From Methanosarcina sp. ERenArc_MAG2 (GTDB lineage Archaea; Halobacteriota; Methanosarcinia; Methanosarcinales; Methanosarcinaceae), in NCBI GenBank assembly GCA_023955635.1, contig JAMXHR010000017.1:124001-188000 (forward strand): a stretch of 64,000 nt of DNA. The letters run 5' to 3'. Positions 50,475 through 60,166 of this stretch are shown here, one piece after another. Numbering within the stretch: the stretch's first letter is position 1; each line of letters begins with the position of its first letter. The notes beneath the pieces are model-generated. The model made no database searches. It was not told the origin of the DNA and saw nothing but the letters and a program-made list of their open reading frames with translations. The position numbers were made by a program, and so were the translations under genes.

Positions 50475-51537
50475 GTTTGTATTCCTCCAGAATTGTTTCG
50501 TACACCTTGATGTAATCCTCTACCATCCTGTCAACAGAAAAACGTTTTTCAACATTTTCCCTGCATTTTTTGCGGGATATGGAAGCAATCTTTTGTACAG
50601 CCTCTGCAGCTTCATCAATGCTATTGACCAGAAAGCCAGTCTCTCCAGATCTTATCAGCTCAGGCATCGAACCCCTGTTCATTGCAATTACCGGTGTACC
50701 GCTGGCCATAGCTTCAACCACACCAAGTCCGAAGGGCTCATCAAAATTGATCATGTGCAGCAAAGCGTAAGCATTTGACAGGAGTTCCTTCTTCCGCTCA
50801 GGATCGACATGCCCCTCATAAATAATCTGCTCATTGTCTATATGGGGCTGTACTTCTTTTTCGAAATAGGCCTGATCCGCGATAAAACCAGCTATTCTAA
50901 GTTTCCGTCCTGTCTTTTTTGCAACTTCTATTGCTTCTTTTGCACCCTTATCTTCATGCAGGCGCGATAAAAAGAGGAGATAGTCCTGTGGGTTATCATT
51001 GAAATGAAGACCTTCTATGTCGATTCCGTGCCGAACCGTAGCTATATAGTCCAGCTCAGGGCATTTGTAGGCATCACTTATGGAGACATAAAAAGTGTTA
51101 TTATTGTACTTTTTATAGACAGGCAGAATTTTCCTGGAAGAAATACCGTGTATTGTGGTCACAACAGGCGTATTGACAAGCGCACTGTAAGTAAGAGGGA
51201 GATAATCAAAATGGTTGTGTATTATATCGAACTCACTTGCTCTCTCAAAAACTTCTGATATATGCAGGCACTCACATACCTTTACCAATATACTTTTATC
51301 TTCTTCATAGGGTCTAGGACATACTGCATGAAGTTTGGCTGCCGTATGAGAATCCGCTGTCGCAAATAATGTAACGTCAATTCCCCTTTTTACCAGCCCT
51401 TCGGTTAATAAAGATACTATAGATTCCCATGGACCATACTTTTTAGGTGGCGTGCTCCAGGCAATCGGAGATAACATTGCAATTCTTATGATAATACCCC
51501 CAAAATTACTCACATCCCTTAATTTATTTTTTATCAA
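50452..51537 (-). CDS. Glycosyltransferase family 4
   Basis: GT-B fold transferase. The N-terminal domain starts at IRIAMLSPIAWSTPP with the gly-rich loop KKYGPWE, and the C-terminal domain has RLHEDKGAKEAIEVAKKTG and the GT4 signature EPFGLGVVEAMASGTPVIAMN. The annotated first Met (51537) is doubtful: GGGGGTAT lies only about 14 residues before the conserved core, so the true start is near 51480. Retaining GT4 enzymes add sugars such as mannose or glucose from nucleotide donors. It acts with the other glycan-cluster genes. Confidence 0.85.
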   Translation of the reverse strand: MIKNKLRDVSNFGGIIIRIAMLSPIAWSTPPKKYGPWESIVSLLTEGLVKRGIDVTLFATADSHTAAKLHAVCPRPYEEDKSILVKVCECLHISEVFERASEFDIIHNHFDYLPLTYSALVNTPVVTTIHGISSRKILPVYKKYNNNTFYVSISDAYKCPELDYIATVRHGIDIEGLHFNDNPQDYLLFLSRLHEDKGAKEAIEVAKKTGRKLRIAGFIADQAYFEKEVQPHIDNEQIIYEGHVDPERKKELLSNAYALLHMINFDEPFGLGVVEAMASGTPVIAMNRGSMPELIRSGETGFLVNSIDEAAEAVQKIASISRKKCRENVEKRFSVDRMVEDYIKVYETILEEYKRESEMQK

Positions 51538-51774
51538 TATTTTTGATTTTTAGGAGCGTCACCCATTATTGAGATACCCAAAATCAGTCTATTGATATTA
51601 GCTTTAAGTTGTCAAAAATATGTAATTACCAATCCATTTAAAACTGAAAAACACAATCAATAGCCAATAATTGAAGAAAATAAGCTCAAAAAAGTTACCC
51701 ATTATCTTAAATAAGATGGCTGATGATGTTGTTTTTCCCAAGTTGAATAATTACGATTTCATTTTAATTTAATA
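51538..51774. other. Spacer inside the glycan cluster
   Basis: 237 bp without a gene. It probably separates the GT4/cupin pair from the GH130 and fusion genes transcriptionally. Confidence 0.35.
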
Positions 51775-52791
51775 TCACCTTTTTTGGATCATTGGAAAGC
51801 CCCTATTTTCTTCAAACCATCTGCAGTATTCATCAGGGCATTGTGTTTCAGGGCATCCATGGATATACTCCAGGATATCGTGCACTTTTGCGCTGGCCAT
51901 TGATACGGATGTATCTGCGCTTCCATAATAAATGCGGATTTCATCATCCACTAAGACCCATCCGCAAGGGAAAACAACATCATTAACGTCTCCACTGCGC
52001 TCATACATTTCACGAGGTCCGAAAACCCATCCTTCGGACCTATGAAGCACTTTTCTGGGATCTTCAAGATCAAGAAGGGCCAACCCAAGCCGATAACTTG
52101 CTTTAGAAGTCGTCTGCCGTACTCCATGGTACATAATTAACCATCCGTCAGATGTGCGGATTGGCTGTGGGGATAGCCCGATCTTGTTGGCATCCCACCA
52201 CCCACCTTCCCGAGCATACAGAAGGACCTCGTGTTCTCCCCAGTATTTCATATCCGGGGAAAAGGAGATCCAGATATTTGCCTTTGCACCCTGCATACCA
52301 GACACAGGCCTGTGCAAAATTGCCCACCTGCCATTAAATCTTACAGGAAACATGGCAGCATCTTTATTTTCAGGCGGCAGGATAGCTCCCATTCGTTCGA
52401 AATTACGAAAATCTTCTGTAAGGGCGAGAGATGGTAAGGGGCCTGAATCTGAAAAAGCGGTATATGCTACAGCCCATTTTCCCATCTCATCTATGTAAGT
52501 TATGCGCGGGTCTTCAATGCCGTATATTTCTTCAGGATAGTTTAAAGGATCAGGAGAAAAAGTTGGTTCGGTGTCAATTTCCCAGCCATCAACTCCATTC
52601 TTACTCCTTGCTATTGTAAGGTGAGAAAAGCCTCGATGGTCTTCGACACGCACCATTAATAGAGTTATACCATTAACTATAGCCGCTGCAGGGTTAAACA
52701 CTGAATGAGCCTGATACGGCCAATCTTCAACAGTAAGTATAGGATTTTTCTTATACCTTTGGAACATTTCTCCATGGTCTTTCCATATCAT
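51775..52791 (-). CDS. GH130-family beta-mannoside phosphorylase/hydrolase-like protein
   Basis: 338 aa from the ATG at 52791, preceded by GAGGGA. The five-bladed propeller of GH130 shows VFNPAAAIVNGITLLMVRVE, YGIEDPRITYI (catalytic Asp region), MFPVRFNGRWAILHRP and NDVVFPCGWVL. GH130 enzymes phosphorolyse or hydrolyse beta-1,2- or 1,4-mannosides. The frame extending to 52866 overlaps the upstream gene and is not used. Its position between two GT4 genes suggests trimming or recycling of a mannose-containing surface glycan. Confidence 0.85.
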   Translation of the reverse strand: MIWKDHGEMFQRYKKNPILTVEDWPYQAHSVFNPAAAIVNGITLLMVRVEDHRGFSHLTIARSKNGVDGWEIDTEPTFSPDPLNYPEEIYGIEDPRITYIDEMGKWAVAYTAFSDSGPLPSLALTEDFRNFERMGAILPPENKDAAMFPVRFNGRWAILHRPVSGMQGAKANIWISFSPDMKYWGEHEVLLYAREGGWWDANKIGLSPQPIRTSDGWLIMYHGVRQTTSKASYRLGLALLDLEDPRKVLHRSEGWVFGPREMYERSGDVNDVVFPCGWVLVDDEIRIYYGSADTSVSMASAKVHDILEYIHGCPETQCPDEYCRWFEENRGFPMIQKR

Positions 52792-52801
52792 GTTACTTCC
52801 C

Positions 52802-55309
52802 TCATTCCGCCTTGACTGATAAGAGGCTCTTTCGTTTTTCCAGGGCCTCATCACTAATTCCATCACTTACTCTGGATTGCAATATCGTACTGAAGGCTTT
52901 ATTTGTGTGTTTGTTTAAAGAGCTCAATGCCATAAGGAAGCAAATTACGGGTTCAGCACCCTGGTTGCAATTCATTCCGTCAGAATTGAGCCCGTCACAG
53001 ACCGCGCCTGTTGAATAATCGTACATAACAGTTCGCAAGCGGTTTCTGCCCAGGAAGTACTCAAAAGAGTATTTTGCAAGCTCGAGATATTTTTCCTCAC
53101 GCACGATCTCATAAGCTGAAATATATGTCTGAGTTAAATAACCTGCCTCTATAGGCTGCTGGTCAAAAAGCGGTTTTTCTCCATTGTAGGAGTACCAGCC
53201 CTGGTTTCCGACAGTGTCAAAAAAGTCGCAGTTCCACTGGATTTCGGTAAGAAAATCCAGGGTGGCAAGGCCAATTTCTCTGTAAGTTCTGTTTTTGGTG
53301 TAATTATACGCCAGTAGAAGGGATTCGCTCAGTTTTGCATTACTGTAGGTAACTGTGGGCTCAAACCAGTTCCAGTCTTCTTTATGGTTGGCCTCATATA
53401 AGTCGACCAGAGAATCCGCGTGGCTGATAAATATGGATTCAAAGTAATCTCTGTCTACAAGAGTGTCTATGGGCTTGACAACGTCTCTACAGGAGTTGAA
53501 TACGGACTCAAATTCATCTATATCTATTCCCGCCCTTAGAATCTCATACAACCCGCACATTGCATAGGCTTTTGCCCTCGGGGAACCCAGATTTTCCATT
53601 TCCGGCCCGGATTTGCTGACAAGGGTATGTGCAAGAGTGCGTATATTTCTTGATAGGTAAGAGCAGCTTATCACATGTCCAAGCCCGTAAATTGCACGCC
53701 CGAGAGTGTCTTCGCTGCCTTTCTCATCCAAAAATTTTCTCTGATAGCTCATGAAGTTATGAAAGTGCCCCGTATCAGTCTGAGCGTGTTCAAGAAAGCT
53801 CATGTATGTGGTAATTATCTTCCGGAACTCTTCGACTTTTTGCGGGTTATCTATCAGCTTTGTCAGTGCAACAAGCGCTCTTCCAATGTCATCAGTACTG
53901 TACCCATAATGGCGAGCCGGTACACCAAGATTGGTATGCTGGATAATGCCCACATCATCGGTCAATAGCTTAAGATGATCAAGTTTAACTTCAGGCAGCT
54001 GAATTGGAAGGAAATAAAATCTGTTTTGTATTCCGGGATAAGTATTGTAATTCATTAAAGCCTTACCGAAAACAGTATTATATTTTTTACCTACGTTTTT
54101 CCATGTCATTTTTCTACCAAAATCGTATGCTTTTTTGCGCATATTATCACACTCTTCTGGATTTTCAATTAAGTATGACAGGGATTTTTTAAAGCCATCA
54201 GTATCTCCGAAATCTATGAGCAGCCCACGATTTTCGGAAAGCATCTCCTGAGCGTACCAGTAAGGAGTGGATACTATTGCTTTTCCCATACCCATTGCAT
54301 ATGTCAAAGCGCCACTTACTATTTGTTCTCTGGAAAGGTAAGGGGATGCGTAAATATCACTGGCAAGGATATAATTGCAGAGTTCTTCTTTTTCGACAAA
54401 TTTGTCGTGGAATACTACATTGTTTTCAAGCCCGAGTTCGGAGACCTTGTTCTTAAGATATTGCCTGTATGCTTCTCCCTGAGTCTTTTTGACCATAGGG
54501 TGCGTGGCACCCAGTACAAGGTAAATAAGGTCAGGATACTGGCTTACAACGTCAGGAAGAGCCTCGAGCACGCTTTCAATACCTTTATTCTTGCTTAACA
54601 GGCCAAAAGTAAGGACAAGGGGAGACCCTTTAAGATTCAGCATTTTTTTATACTTACTGCAGTTGTTAAACGGATAGTCAGGAACTCCATGGAAAATAAT
54701 TTCTATTTTATCTTCAGGAGCCTTATAAACATCTTTGAGCATATCGACTGCAGTCTGGCTCATTACAACCAGCTTTTCGGAATACCTTATGAGCTTTTCA
54801 GTGGATACTCGATACTCAAGTTCGGGCTCCCGGATCACAGTATGCATTGTGGTTATTACAGGCTTGTTTATTCCTGATAAAAGAGCAAAAATGTAATCTC
54901 CTGCATTTCCCCCATAAAGGCCGAATTCATGCTGAAGACATACGATATCAGCATCAGATTGATTTATATAATCCGCAGCCAGGTAATAATCCTCAAGTTT
55001 TTCCTTTTGAATTTGAAAAACGACTTCTTCCGGATAATTATAAGTTTCAGAAGGATCACTCAAAGCAATGACTTCGCAATAAACGTCATTGTTTTCTCCA
55101 GAAACCGAATTTAAAAGATCAGAAGTAAATGTAGCAATACCACATTCTTTTGGAACATAAGTTCCTATAAATAATACTTTCAATTGCTTATTCAATTTAC
55201 CACCAAACTTATATTCATTTATAGACTTTTTGATATCTGGTCGGACCCGCAAGTTACTGAAAACAGTGAGTATAATAAGCTCACTGTTTTTTTTAAATGT
55301 TGATGCCAT
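52802..55309 (-). CDS. GT4 glycosyltransferase fused to an alpha/alpha-toroid glycosidase-like domain
   Basis: About 835 aa from the Met at 55309 (ASTFKKNSELIILTVFS). Residues about 45-420 form a GT4: VLFIGTYVPKECGIATFTSD, LQHEFGLYGGNAGD, LTFGLLSKNKGIESVLEALP, and ASDIYASPYLSREQIVSGAL. Residues about 470-810 form a helical barrel with GYSTDDIGRALVALTKL, EDTLGRAIYGLGHVIS and NWFEPTVTYSNAKLSESLLL, similar to toroid glycosidases. The open frame continues to 55423 through a pure AAAAT microsatellite, which cannot be real coding. It ends 10 bp before the GH130 start, so they are coupled. Confidence 0.85.
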   Translation of the reverse strand: MASTFKKNSELIILTVFSNLRVRPDIKKSINEYKFGGKLNKQLKVLFIGTYVPKECGIATFTSDLLNSVSGENNDVYCEVIALSDPSETYNYPEEVVFQIQKEKLEDYYLAADYINQSDADIVCLQHEFGLYGGNAGDYIFALLSGINKPVITTMHTVIREPELEYRVSTEKLIRYSEKLVVMSQTAVDMLKDVYKAPEDKIEIIFHGVPDYPFNNCSKYKKMLNLKGSPLVLTFGLLSKNKGIESVLEALPDVVSQYPDLIYLVLGATHPMVKKTQGEAYRQYLKNKVSELGLENNVVFHDKFVEKEELCNYILASDIYASPYLSREQIVSGALTYAMGMGKAIVSTPYWYAQEMLSENRGLLIDFGDTDGFKKSLSYLIENPEECDNMRKKAYDFGRKMTWKNVGKKYNTVFGKALMNYNTYPGIQNRFYFLPIQLPEVKLDHLKLLTDDVGIIQHTNLGVPARHYGYSTDDIGRALVALTKLIDNPQKVEEFRKIITTYMSFLEHAQTDTGHFHNFMSYQRKFLDEKGSEDTLGRAIYGLGHVISCSYLSRNIRTLAHTLVSKSGPEMENLGSPRAKAYAMCGLYEILRAGIDIDEFESVFNSCRDVVKPIDTLVDRDYFESIFISHADSLVDLYEANHKEDWNWFEPTVTYSNAKLSESLLLAYNYTKNRTYREIGLATLDFLTEIQWNCDFFDTVGNQGWYSYNGEKPLFDQQPIEAGYLTQTYISAYEIVREEKYLELAKYSFEYFLGRNRLRTVMYDYSTGAVCDGLNSDGMNCNQGAEPVICFLMALSSLNKHTNKAFSTILQSRVSDGISDEALEKRKSLLSVKAE

Positions 55310-55375
55310 ACTCGTTTTTTCAGAATAGATCAATAACTCACGGACATTGCTAAAATCTAGATAAAATTCCAGATC

Positions 55376-55419
55376 AAAATAAAATAAAATAAAATAAAAT
55401 AAAATAAAATAAAATAAAA
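55376..55419. repeat. AAAAT pentanucleotide microsatellite
   Basis: About 8.8 units of AAAAT (reading as ATTTT on the gene strand). It lies 67-110 bp upstream of the GT4-toroid start, so a change in repeat number could alter promoter spacing. Confidence 0.9.
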
Positions 55420-55424
55420 GCACT

Positions 55425-55478
55425 TGTCAGTTTTGTAGGATTACTACTCGGTGTCAGTTTTGTAGGATTACTACTCGG
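55425..55478 (+). repeat. Perfect 27-bp tandem duplication
   Basis: Unit TGTCAGTTTTGTAGGATTAC plus TACTCGG, twice without a change. In the plus frame it encodes VSFVGLLLG twice, then PLVMAITKIR and a stop at 55509-55511. This looks like the C-terminal end of a membrane protein whose body is lost. Confidence 0.85.
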
Positions 55479-56087
55479 ACCTTTAGTAATGGCAATTACC
55501 AAAATAAGATAATTGGGAGGAGTTATTGAAAAACATATGCACAAGAATCTCTCTACATTTTTCCCAAACATTTAAATTGTGTCCGGTTTTTCAGATTTAA
55601 TCAATAACTCACGGCCAAAACCTATTATTTAGTTGTTTCTTTTTGTATGGATTTCTTTTTCGTTTTTTAGTTCTGCAGTGATTTTGCCTGCAGCTCCTGG
55701 CGCAATATTTTTGTTTGTTTCACCCTTATTTTTTACCGCCAGGTATTTTTTATTTTACCGCCAGGTATTTTTTATGCAAGCAAGTTATGAATTTACCCTC
55801 CGGAAATAGTCCATATAACATCTTATGCAGACGGATTATAAATGTCTCCCCTTAAAATATTCTGCAGAATATAACAGTATTTGAACATATAAATAGCCAT
55901 GTATATTTTAAATTTATTTTAAATGAGAAAAAGATCAAAATTTAGTGCCTAAGTTGTAATGCAAAAGATGAAAAATGTAGCGAAAAATGTAGCTTTCGAT
56001 CCAAATCATCTGGAACCGTCAAAGAATCGAATTGCCGGCATTCTTCAAAGGGATATTTGTCGGCCTCTTGGCAACTCAGGAAGTAAA

Positions 56088-57629
56088 TTAGGATGCAAGC
56101 GCTTTAAGTGCCTGAAGGATACGAATGTCTACGTTATACCTGATCGACTTTATTATTTCTTTTACTATGTTCAGCTCTGTGCTGTCCAGCACATTTGCGG
56201 CCTTAATAATCACAAAGTAAACAATAACAAAAGTTGCATATTCCCAGTCTGCTCCTGAAAGCAGGAGTGCTTTTCTGGCGGCAAGCATGAACACAATCAT
56301 GAAGATCCCGATAAGGGTCACCCTTCTGTACAGAGAAGTAAAGGGATGTATATGCTGCTTCCTCCAAGTTCTTAAAGTCATTAAGACTTCGATCGATGCA
56401 AAAGATGCAGAAGATGCAACCGCTGCGCCTACCATTCCATACTGAGGTATGAGTATAAAGTTAAGAAGGGCGTTCATTCCTGCACTTGCTACCGAACACT
56501 TCATAAGGAAGTCAGAATCTCCAGATGCCATTATCGTGTGATAGTTAAATCCGAAGTATGAGTTTGTTACGAATCCCAGAGCAAGGATGCGGAGGACAGT
56601 GGCGCCACTTGCATAGGCTTCTCCGTAAATTTTTATGAGAAGAAACTCAGGATACACAAACATCAATGCAAAGACCGGAAAGGTAAGCATGAAGCACCAT
56701 TTTGTCATTATCTGGTAGATGGGACCAAGCGATTCTGGCTTGTTTTCTCCCCATAACTTTGATGTTACAGGAACATACACAAAGCCCATGGAGTTGATCA
56801 TCATGGACAGAAATCCTACAAGAGGATATACTGCACTGTAAACTCCTACTACCTCAGCTGACTTGAAATAGCCAAGCATTATTGTATCTGTCCAGGTCAT
56901 GAGGTTTAACAGAGTTGCGCTTATCAAAAGCGGGAACGAATACCTTATTAGCTGCTTGGTGGGCTCGCTGAATTTCAGTTTCCATTCGAGTTTAAACGGA
57001 GGACTCTTGATAAAGTAAACCGACATTATGCAAAATGTGAATATCATTGAAAACAGATCAGCAAGCACTATTCCTCTAAGGGACACGCCCAGAAACACGG
57101 CAGTTGAAGCAAATCCGAGCAGGGAAATCGGTCTTATGATGCTATAGAAGTAAGTATTGACATTTGTACGGTCAAATCCCCTGTAGATTGCTACTGCCAG
57201 ATTCAGGACTATGGTAAATGGAATGGCAAAGATCATTATCCTGACTACGGACAGAATTTTGCCCTGCGCATCGAATCCTTTCCCTACTAAATGTTCAAAC
57301 AGAACCGGCGAAACCAGCATGGCAAGTACACCAGCAATCAGGCCCATCGTTATGGCTGATATTACTAATTCCTGAATTTCAGGTTCCTCATGCCTGCCCC
57401 TGAAGTATGCAATATACCTTGGTATTCCTTCATGGAGCCCGAGAGTTGCTACGGCTCCAGTGATTGATATTACCGTTAGTGCAAGGGAATATGTTCCGAA
57501 GTCAGCTGGAGGGAGATATGAGGTGAGCACTCCTTTAATGAGAATATCGAACAGCAATCCGGCAAGAGTTCCTGTAAAGATTACCCCTGAACCTACCACT
57601 ATTCGGTTGATTGAGTCATTAACTGACAT
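56088..57629 (-). CDS. Wzx-type flippase (MOP superfamily oligosaccharide transporter)
   Basis: 513 aa with about 14 membrane helices. The start region SVNDSINRIVVGSGVIFTGT and LPPADFGTYSLALTVISITG are typical of polysaccharide flippases of the MATE/MOP superfamily, as are PLLISATLLNLMTWTDTIML and YSAVYPLVGFLSMMINS. These proteins move lipid-linked oligosaccharides across the membrane. It is the last gene of the glycan cluster (all on the minus strand) and likely exports the product assembled by the neighbouring GT4 enzymes. Confidence 0.9.
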   Translation of the reverse strand: MSVNDSINRIVVGSGVIFTGTLAGLLFDILIKGVLTSYLPPADFGTYSLALTVISITGAVATLGLHEGIPRYIAYFRGRHEEPEIQELVISAITMGLIAGVLAMLVSPVLFEHLVGKGFDAQGKILSVVRIMIFAIPFTIVLNLAVAIYRGFDRTNVNTYFYSIIRPISLLGFASTAVFLGVSLRGIVLADLFSMIFTFCIMSVYFIKSPPFKLEWKLKFSEPTKQLIRYSFPLLISATLLNLMTWTDTIMLGYFKSAEVVGVYSAVYPLVGFLSMMINSMGFVYVPVTSKLWGENKPESLGPIYQIMTKWCFMLTFPVFALMFVYPEFLLIKIYGEAYASGATVLRILALGFVTNSYFGFNYHTIMASGDSDFLMKCSVASAGMNALLNFILIPQYGMVGAAVASSASFASIEVLMTLRTWRKQHIHPFTSLYRRVTLIGIFMIVFMLAARKALLLSGADWEYATFVIVYFVIIKAANVLDSTELNIVKEIIKSIRYNVDIRILQALKALAS

Positions 57630-58442
57630 GTAAACACCGTTTTATTGCCCCTGTTCCAATCTTCCCGGACTAACGAATAAGAACAGAATTCTGTTGCCCA
57701 GCCAGTGACGACTTGTAAATCAGTTTCAGTCAACTCAAGGTTGAAATTTAGAGAATTCTTCTCTGCGATCTCTTTATTTTTCACTTATTTTTCCTTCGTT
57801 AGCAATCATTATAATAATTTTAATATAGTGTACTTCTTAATTATTTTTAAACGTTTCCTTTTGAATTTAGGCTCTATAGAAATACTTTAATTTGAGAGAA
57901 TTTGTCCACGGATAAGAATAGAATCAAAGCAACTCTACATAGAAATACCAAGGCATTTCGGCGAAAAAACGTAAATGTAAGCCCGTAAATATTTATATGA
58001 GCTTAAAAAAGTTAAGAGATTAGGGCGTGGGGTCAATTACGAGAATCGCAAACAAAAGCATGGTTTCTCAAATCTAACCAAAAAAGGTGAATTAGAGTTT
58101 TGCTTTCCTAACTTAAGTGCACACAGAGTTAGATATTTTACATTGAAACTGAGCTTGAAATTTAAATTGAGAGGACCTACTGCTTTAATTAAATTTAACA
58201 GATGGTGTTTTGAAGGAAAGGGAGAAATGGCAATATTGATGGAAGAGAAAGACATGGAACAAAATCTTGACAACTTATTACGTGTTCCACACAGTGCAGG
58301 AGTTTATGTTCTCCGTGAGAGATGGTCATCAACTTAAAATAGGGATCCTGGAAAAAAGAATTTTTAGAGAAATTTTGAGCTATTGTCTAAAAAGATGGTA
58401 TTACAGTATAAAACAAAAAGCTACTACCATCCTGTAAAAATA
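57630..58442. other. Intergenic, no supported gene
   Basis: About 800 bp. A plus-strand frame at 58143-58337 ends NLLRVPHSAGVYVLRERW, which recalls the start of GIY-YIG-type domains, but it stops at once and has no convincing start. No repeat structure seen. Confidence 0.3.
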
Positions 58443-58820
58443 TCAGGTTGCTTTGCCGTTCTTGCAGAAGTACTGAGATGGCATTCCTTCTCCGAGATCG
58501 TACTCTTTCCAGACCTCACAGCTGTTACAAATGCATTGTCTTTCAGAGTTAAGATCCTGGCAGGTGGCTTTGCCTGTCGAGCAGTATATTCCTGGAACGT
58601 CCTCGGGATTCGGGACTCCCACTCCGGGCATGCCCCTCATTGCCTTTTTTGAGCTTTGAAGTTTGTCCTGTGCACATTTACTGTCTGCCTGGACAGGACA
58701 CTGTGAACACATACACTTTTCGATGTTAGCTCGTGCATAAGGGACCTCAAAGTCCGTACCTCTTTCCCTGGGTGTTGGAAAACGGGTTTCTTCAGTTGGT
58801 GTGTTTCTGCCTTTATTCAT
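58443..58820 (-). CDS. DUF2769 Cys-rich protein
   Basis: 125 aa from the ATG at 58820, which follows GGGGGAT. Two Cys clusters, IEKCMCSQCPVQADSKCAQD and GIYCSTGKATCQDLN then CICNSCEVWKEYDL, match the DUF2769 family typical of methanosarcinas. The spacing CxCxxCPVQ is characteristic. The Cys content suggests metal or iron-sulfur binding, but no function is known. The TTG four codons upstream is a less likely start because it overlaps the ribosome-binding site. Confidence 0.85.
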   Translation of the reverse strand: MNKGRNTPTEETRFPTPRERGTDFEVPYARANIEKCMCSQCPVQADSKCAQDKLQSSKKAMRGMPGVGVPNPEDVPGIYCSTGKATCQDLNSERQCICNSCEVWKEYDLGEGMPSQYFCKNGKAT

Positions 58821-58953
58821 ATTATCCCCCAAATTAGTATCTCGTCTTAGGTTGTGACTTTAGAGCATAAAAGGCTTTTCAGTTTTAGAACAAATATAAA
58901 ATAGTTGCCTAGGAGGCTAATATACCTGAAATTAAACAAATAATTACAATCAA

Positions 58954-59072
58954 TAGGACTTACGCACTTGAAGTACCAAATCAACTGCAGTAGGCTTACA
59001 ACTTTCTGAAATTCAAATTCTAAATCTGATGGTTACTGTGCTTGATTTTGAATCTGAAGTGCATAAGTCCTA
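58954..59072 (+). repeat. MITE family A, 119 bp
   Basis: Differs from the copy at 26386 by only a few bases. Termini TAGGACTTACGCACTT and GAAGTGCATAAGTCCTA. It is flanked by a perfect 6-bp target duplication AATCAA (58948-58953 and 59073-59078), so it is an insertion in place and recent. Confidence 0.92.
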
Positions 59073-59699
59073 AATCAACTTAACCGGTTTTAAACTAAGA
59101 AGTGAACTACCATTCAAATTGCCGTATAGATTTCCCATTTCTTCCAGGTTTTCCGTGGTTATAAATTCTTGAGTAATTTTTTTCCTTTGGTCGACGTTTT
59201 CTGCAGTTTCACAATTAGATGAGTTTACAGGATGCCATTTTCAAAAATTATACCCTGATACGATGATAACTCTAATTTTCATATTTAAGGGAGAGCTGAT
59301 CATTTTCGCAGGTGGTATACATGAGAAAAATACCCAAAAACAACCCTTAGGGGCTACTATATTTGAGTGGTGAGAGCGAAGACATGAAAGACTACAGAAG
59401 CTCCAGAAAAAGAAAGGAAGGCCAAAACTATGAAAGGGTATCACATAAAGTAATATATCTTAATACTGTAAAAAAATTAAATATAATTAAGGAATAATAA
59501 ACATATAACTTCAAATTTTAAGTTCGGGAATTGCTCTAGAGTTTCATTTCCCTAAATAATCATTCATGGTAACAAAAATCCTTGACATTATATTTGAATC
59601 ATTCCTAAGGAAAAATCGTTCATGTGGTTCAGATCTCTCGGTAGGAAGAATGACCAATTGCACTTTGAGATTAGAGAAGCTCGGCCACAGGTTTGAATA
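59073..59699. other. Intergenic with one dispersed repeat copy
   Basis: No supported gene. Contains copy 2 of the 100-bp repeat (59506-59607). A short plus-strand stretch at 59320-59450 is Lys/Arg-rich but interrupted. Confidence 0.35.
59506..59607. repeat. Dispersed 100-bp repeat, copy 2
   Basis: Homologous to 41371-41470 (TAACTTCAA, AGAGTTTCATTT, ATTATATTTGAATCATT). Same orientation. Nature unknown. Confidence 0.65.
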
Positions 59700-60166
59700 T
59701 TAAGGGCTTTTATTCTTCTGATCCTGTGAACTTACAACCGGATACCCCGAATCTATCCAGGAAGTGATACCTCCTGCCATATTATATACCTGAGAATATC
59801 CTGCATTTGCAAGGATTGTGCTTGCTGCATCACTTCTGCGTCCTGTTCTGCAGTAAACCAGTACTTTTTTGGTTTTAGGGACTTCGTTTATGCGAGCCTT
59901 TAACAGTTGATCCGAATTCAGATTTGATCCAGAGGCATTGCTTACAGGGATCGGGTTTGCCCCTTCGAGATGTGACGAGTTAAACTCAGCAGGAGTACGA
60001 ACATCAAGCACGAACACGTCACCTTTTTCAATCATTCCCCTGGCTTCTTCAACACTTACATTCTTAAACCCCGACGGAGTCTCCTTTTTTGCTCTGCAAA
60101 GATTAAAAATGCTATAAGAAACAGGAAAAGAAGAGCACCTGGATACGTCAAACTATTTTTGTTCAA
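59700..60166 (-). CDS. Membrane-anchored rhodanese-like protein (one frameshift)
   Basis: About 155 aa. A TTG start at 60166, preceded by GGAGG, gives NKNSLTYPGALLFLFLIAFL, a signal anchor. A missing base in the T6 run 60085-60090 separates it from KKETPSGFKNVSVEEARGM. The single rhodanese domain has VFVLDVRTPAEFNSSHLEGA and the active-site loop VLVYCRTGRRS with the catalytic Cys, then AGYSQVYNMAGGITSW. It may transfer sulfane sulfur at the outer face of the membrane; single-domain members have varied roles. Confidence 0.85.

Larger units (their letters stand above)
55310..56087. other. Intergenic with tandem repeats and remnants
   Basis: Contains an AAAAT microsatellite (55376-55419), a 27-bp tandem duplication (55425-55478) and a 22-bp duplicated ACCGCCAGGTA-type stretch near 55731-55775. 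On the minus strand, about 37 codons near 55629-55740 read NIAPGAAGKITAELKNEKE, probably the end of a lost gene. Confidence 0.45.

Noticed and set aside
55310..55423. N-terminal extension of the GT4-toroid protein (FYFILFYFILFYF)
   Set aside because: The sequence is only a translation of the AAAAT microsatellite. The start at 55309 is preferred.
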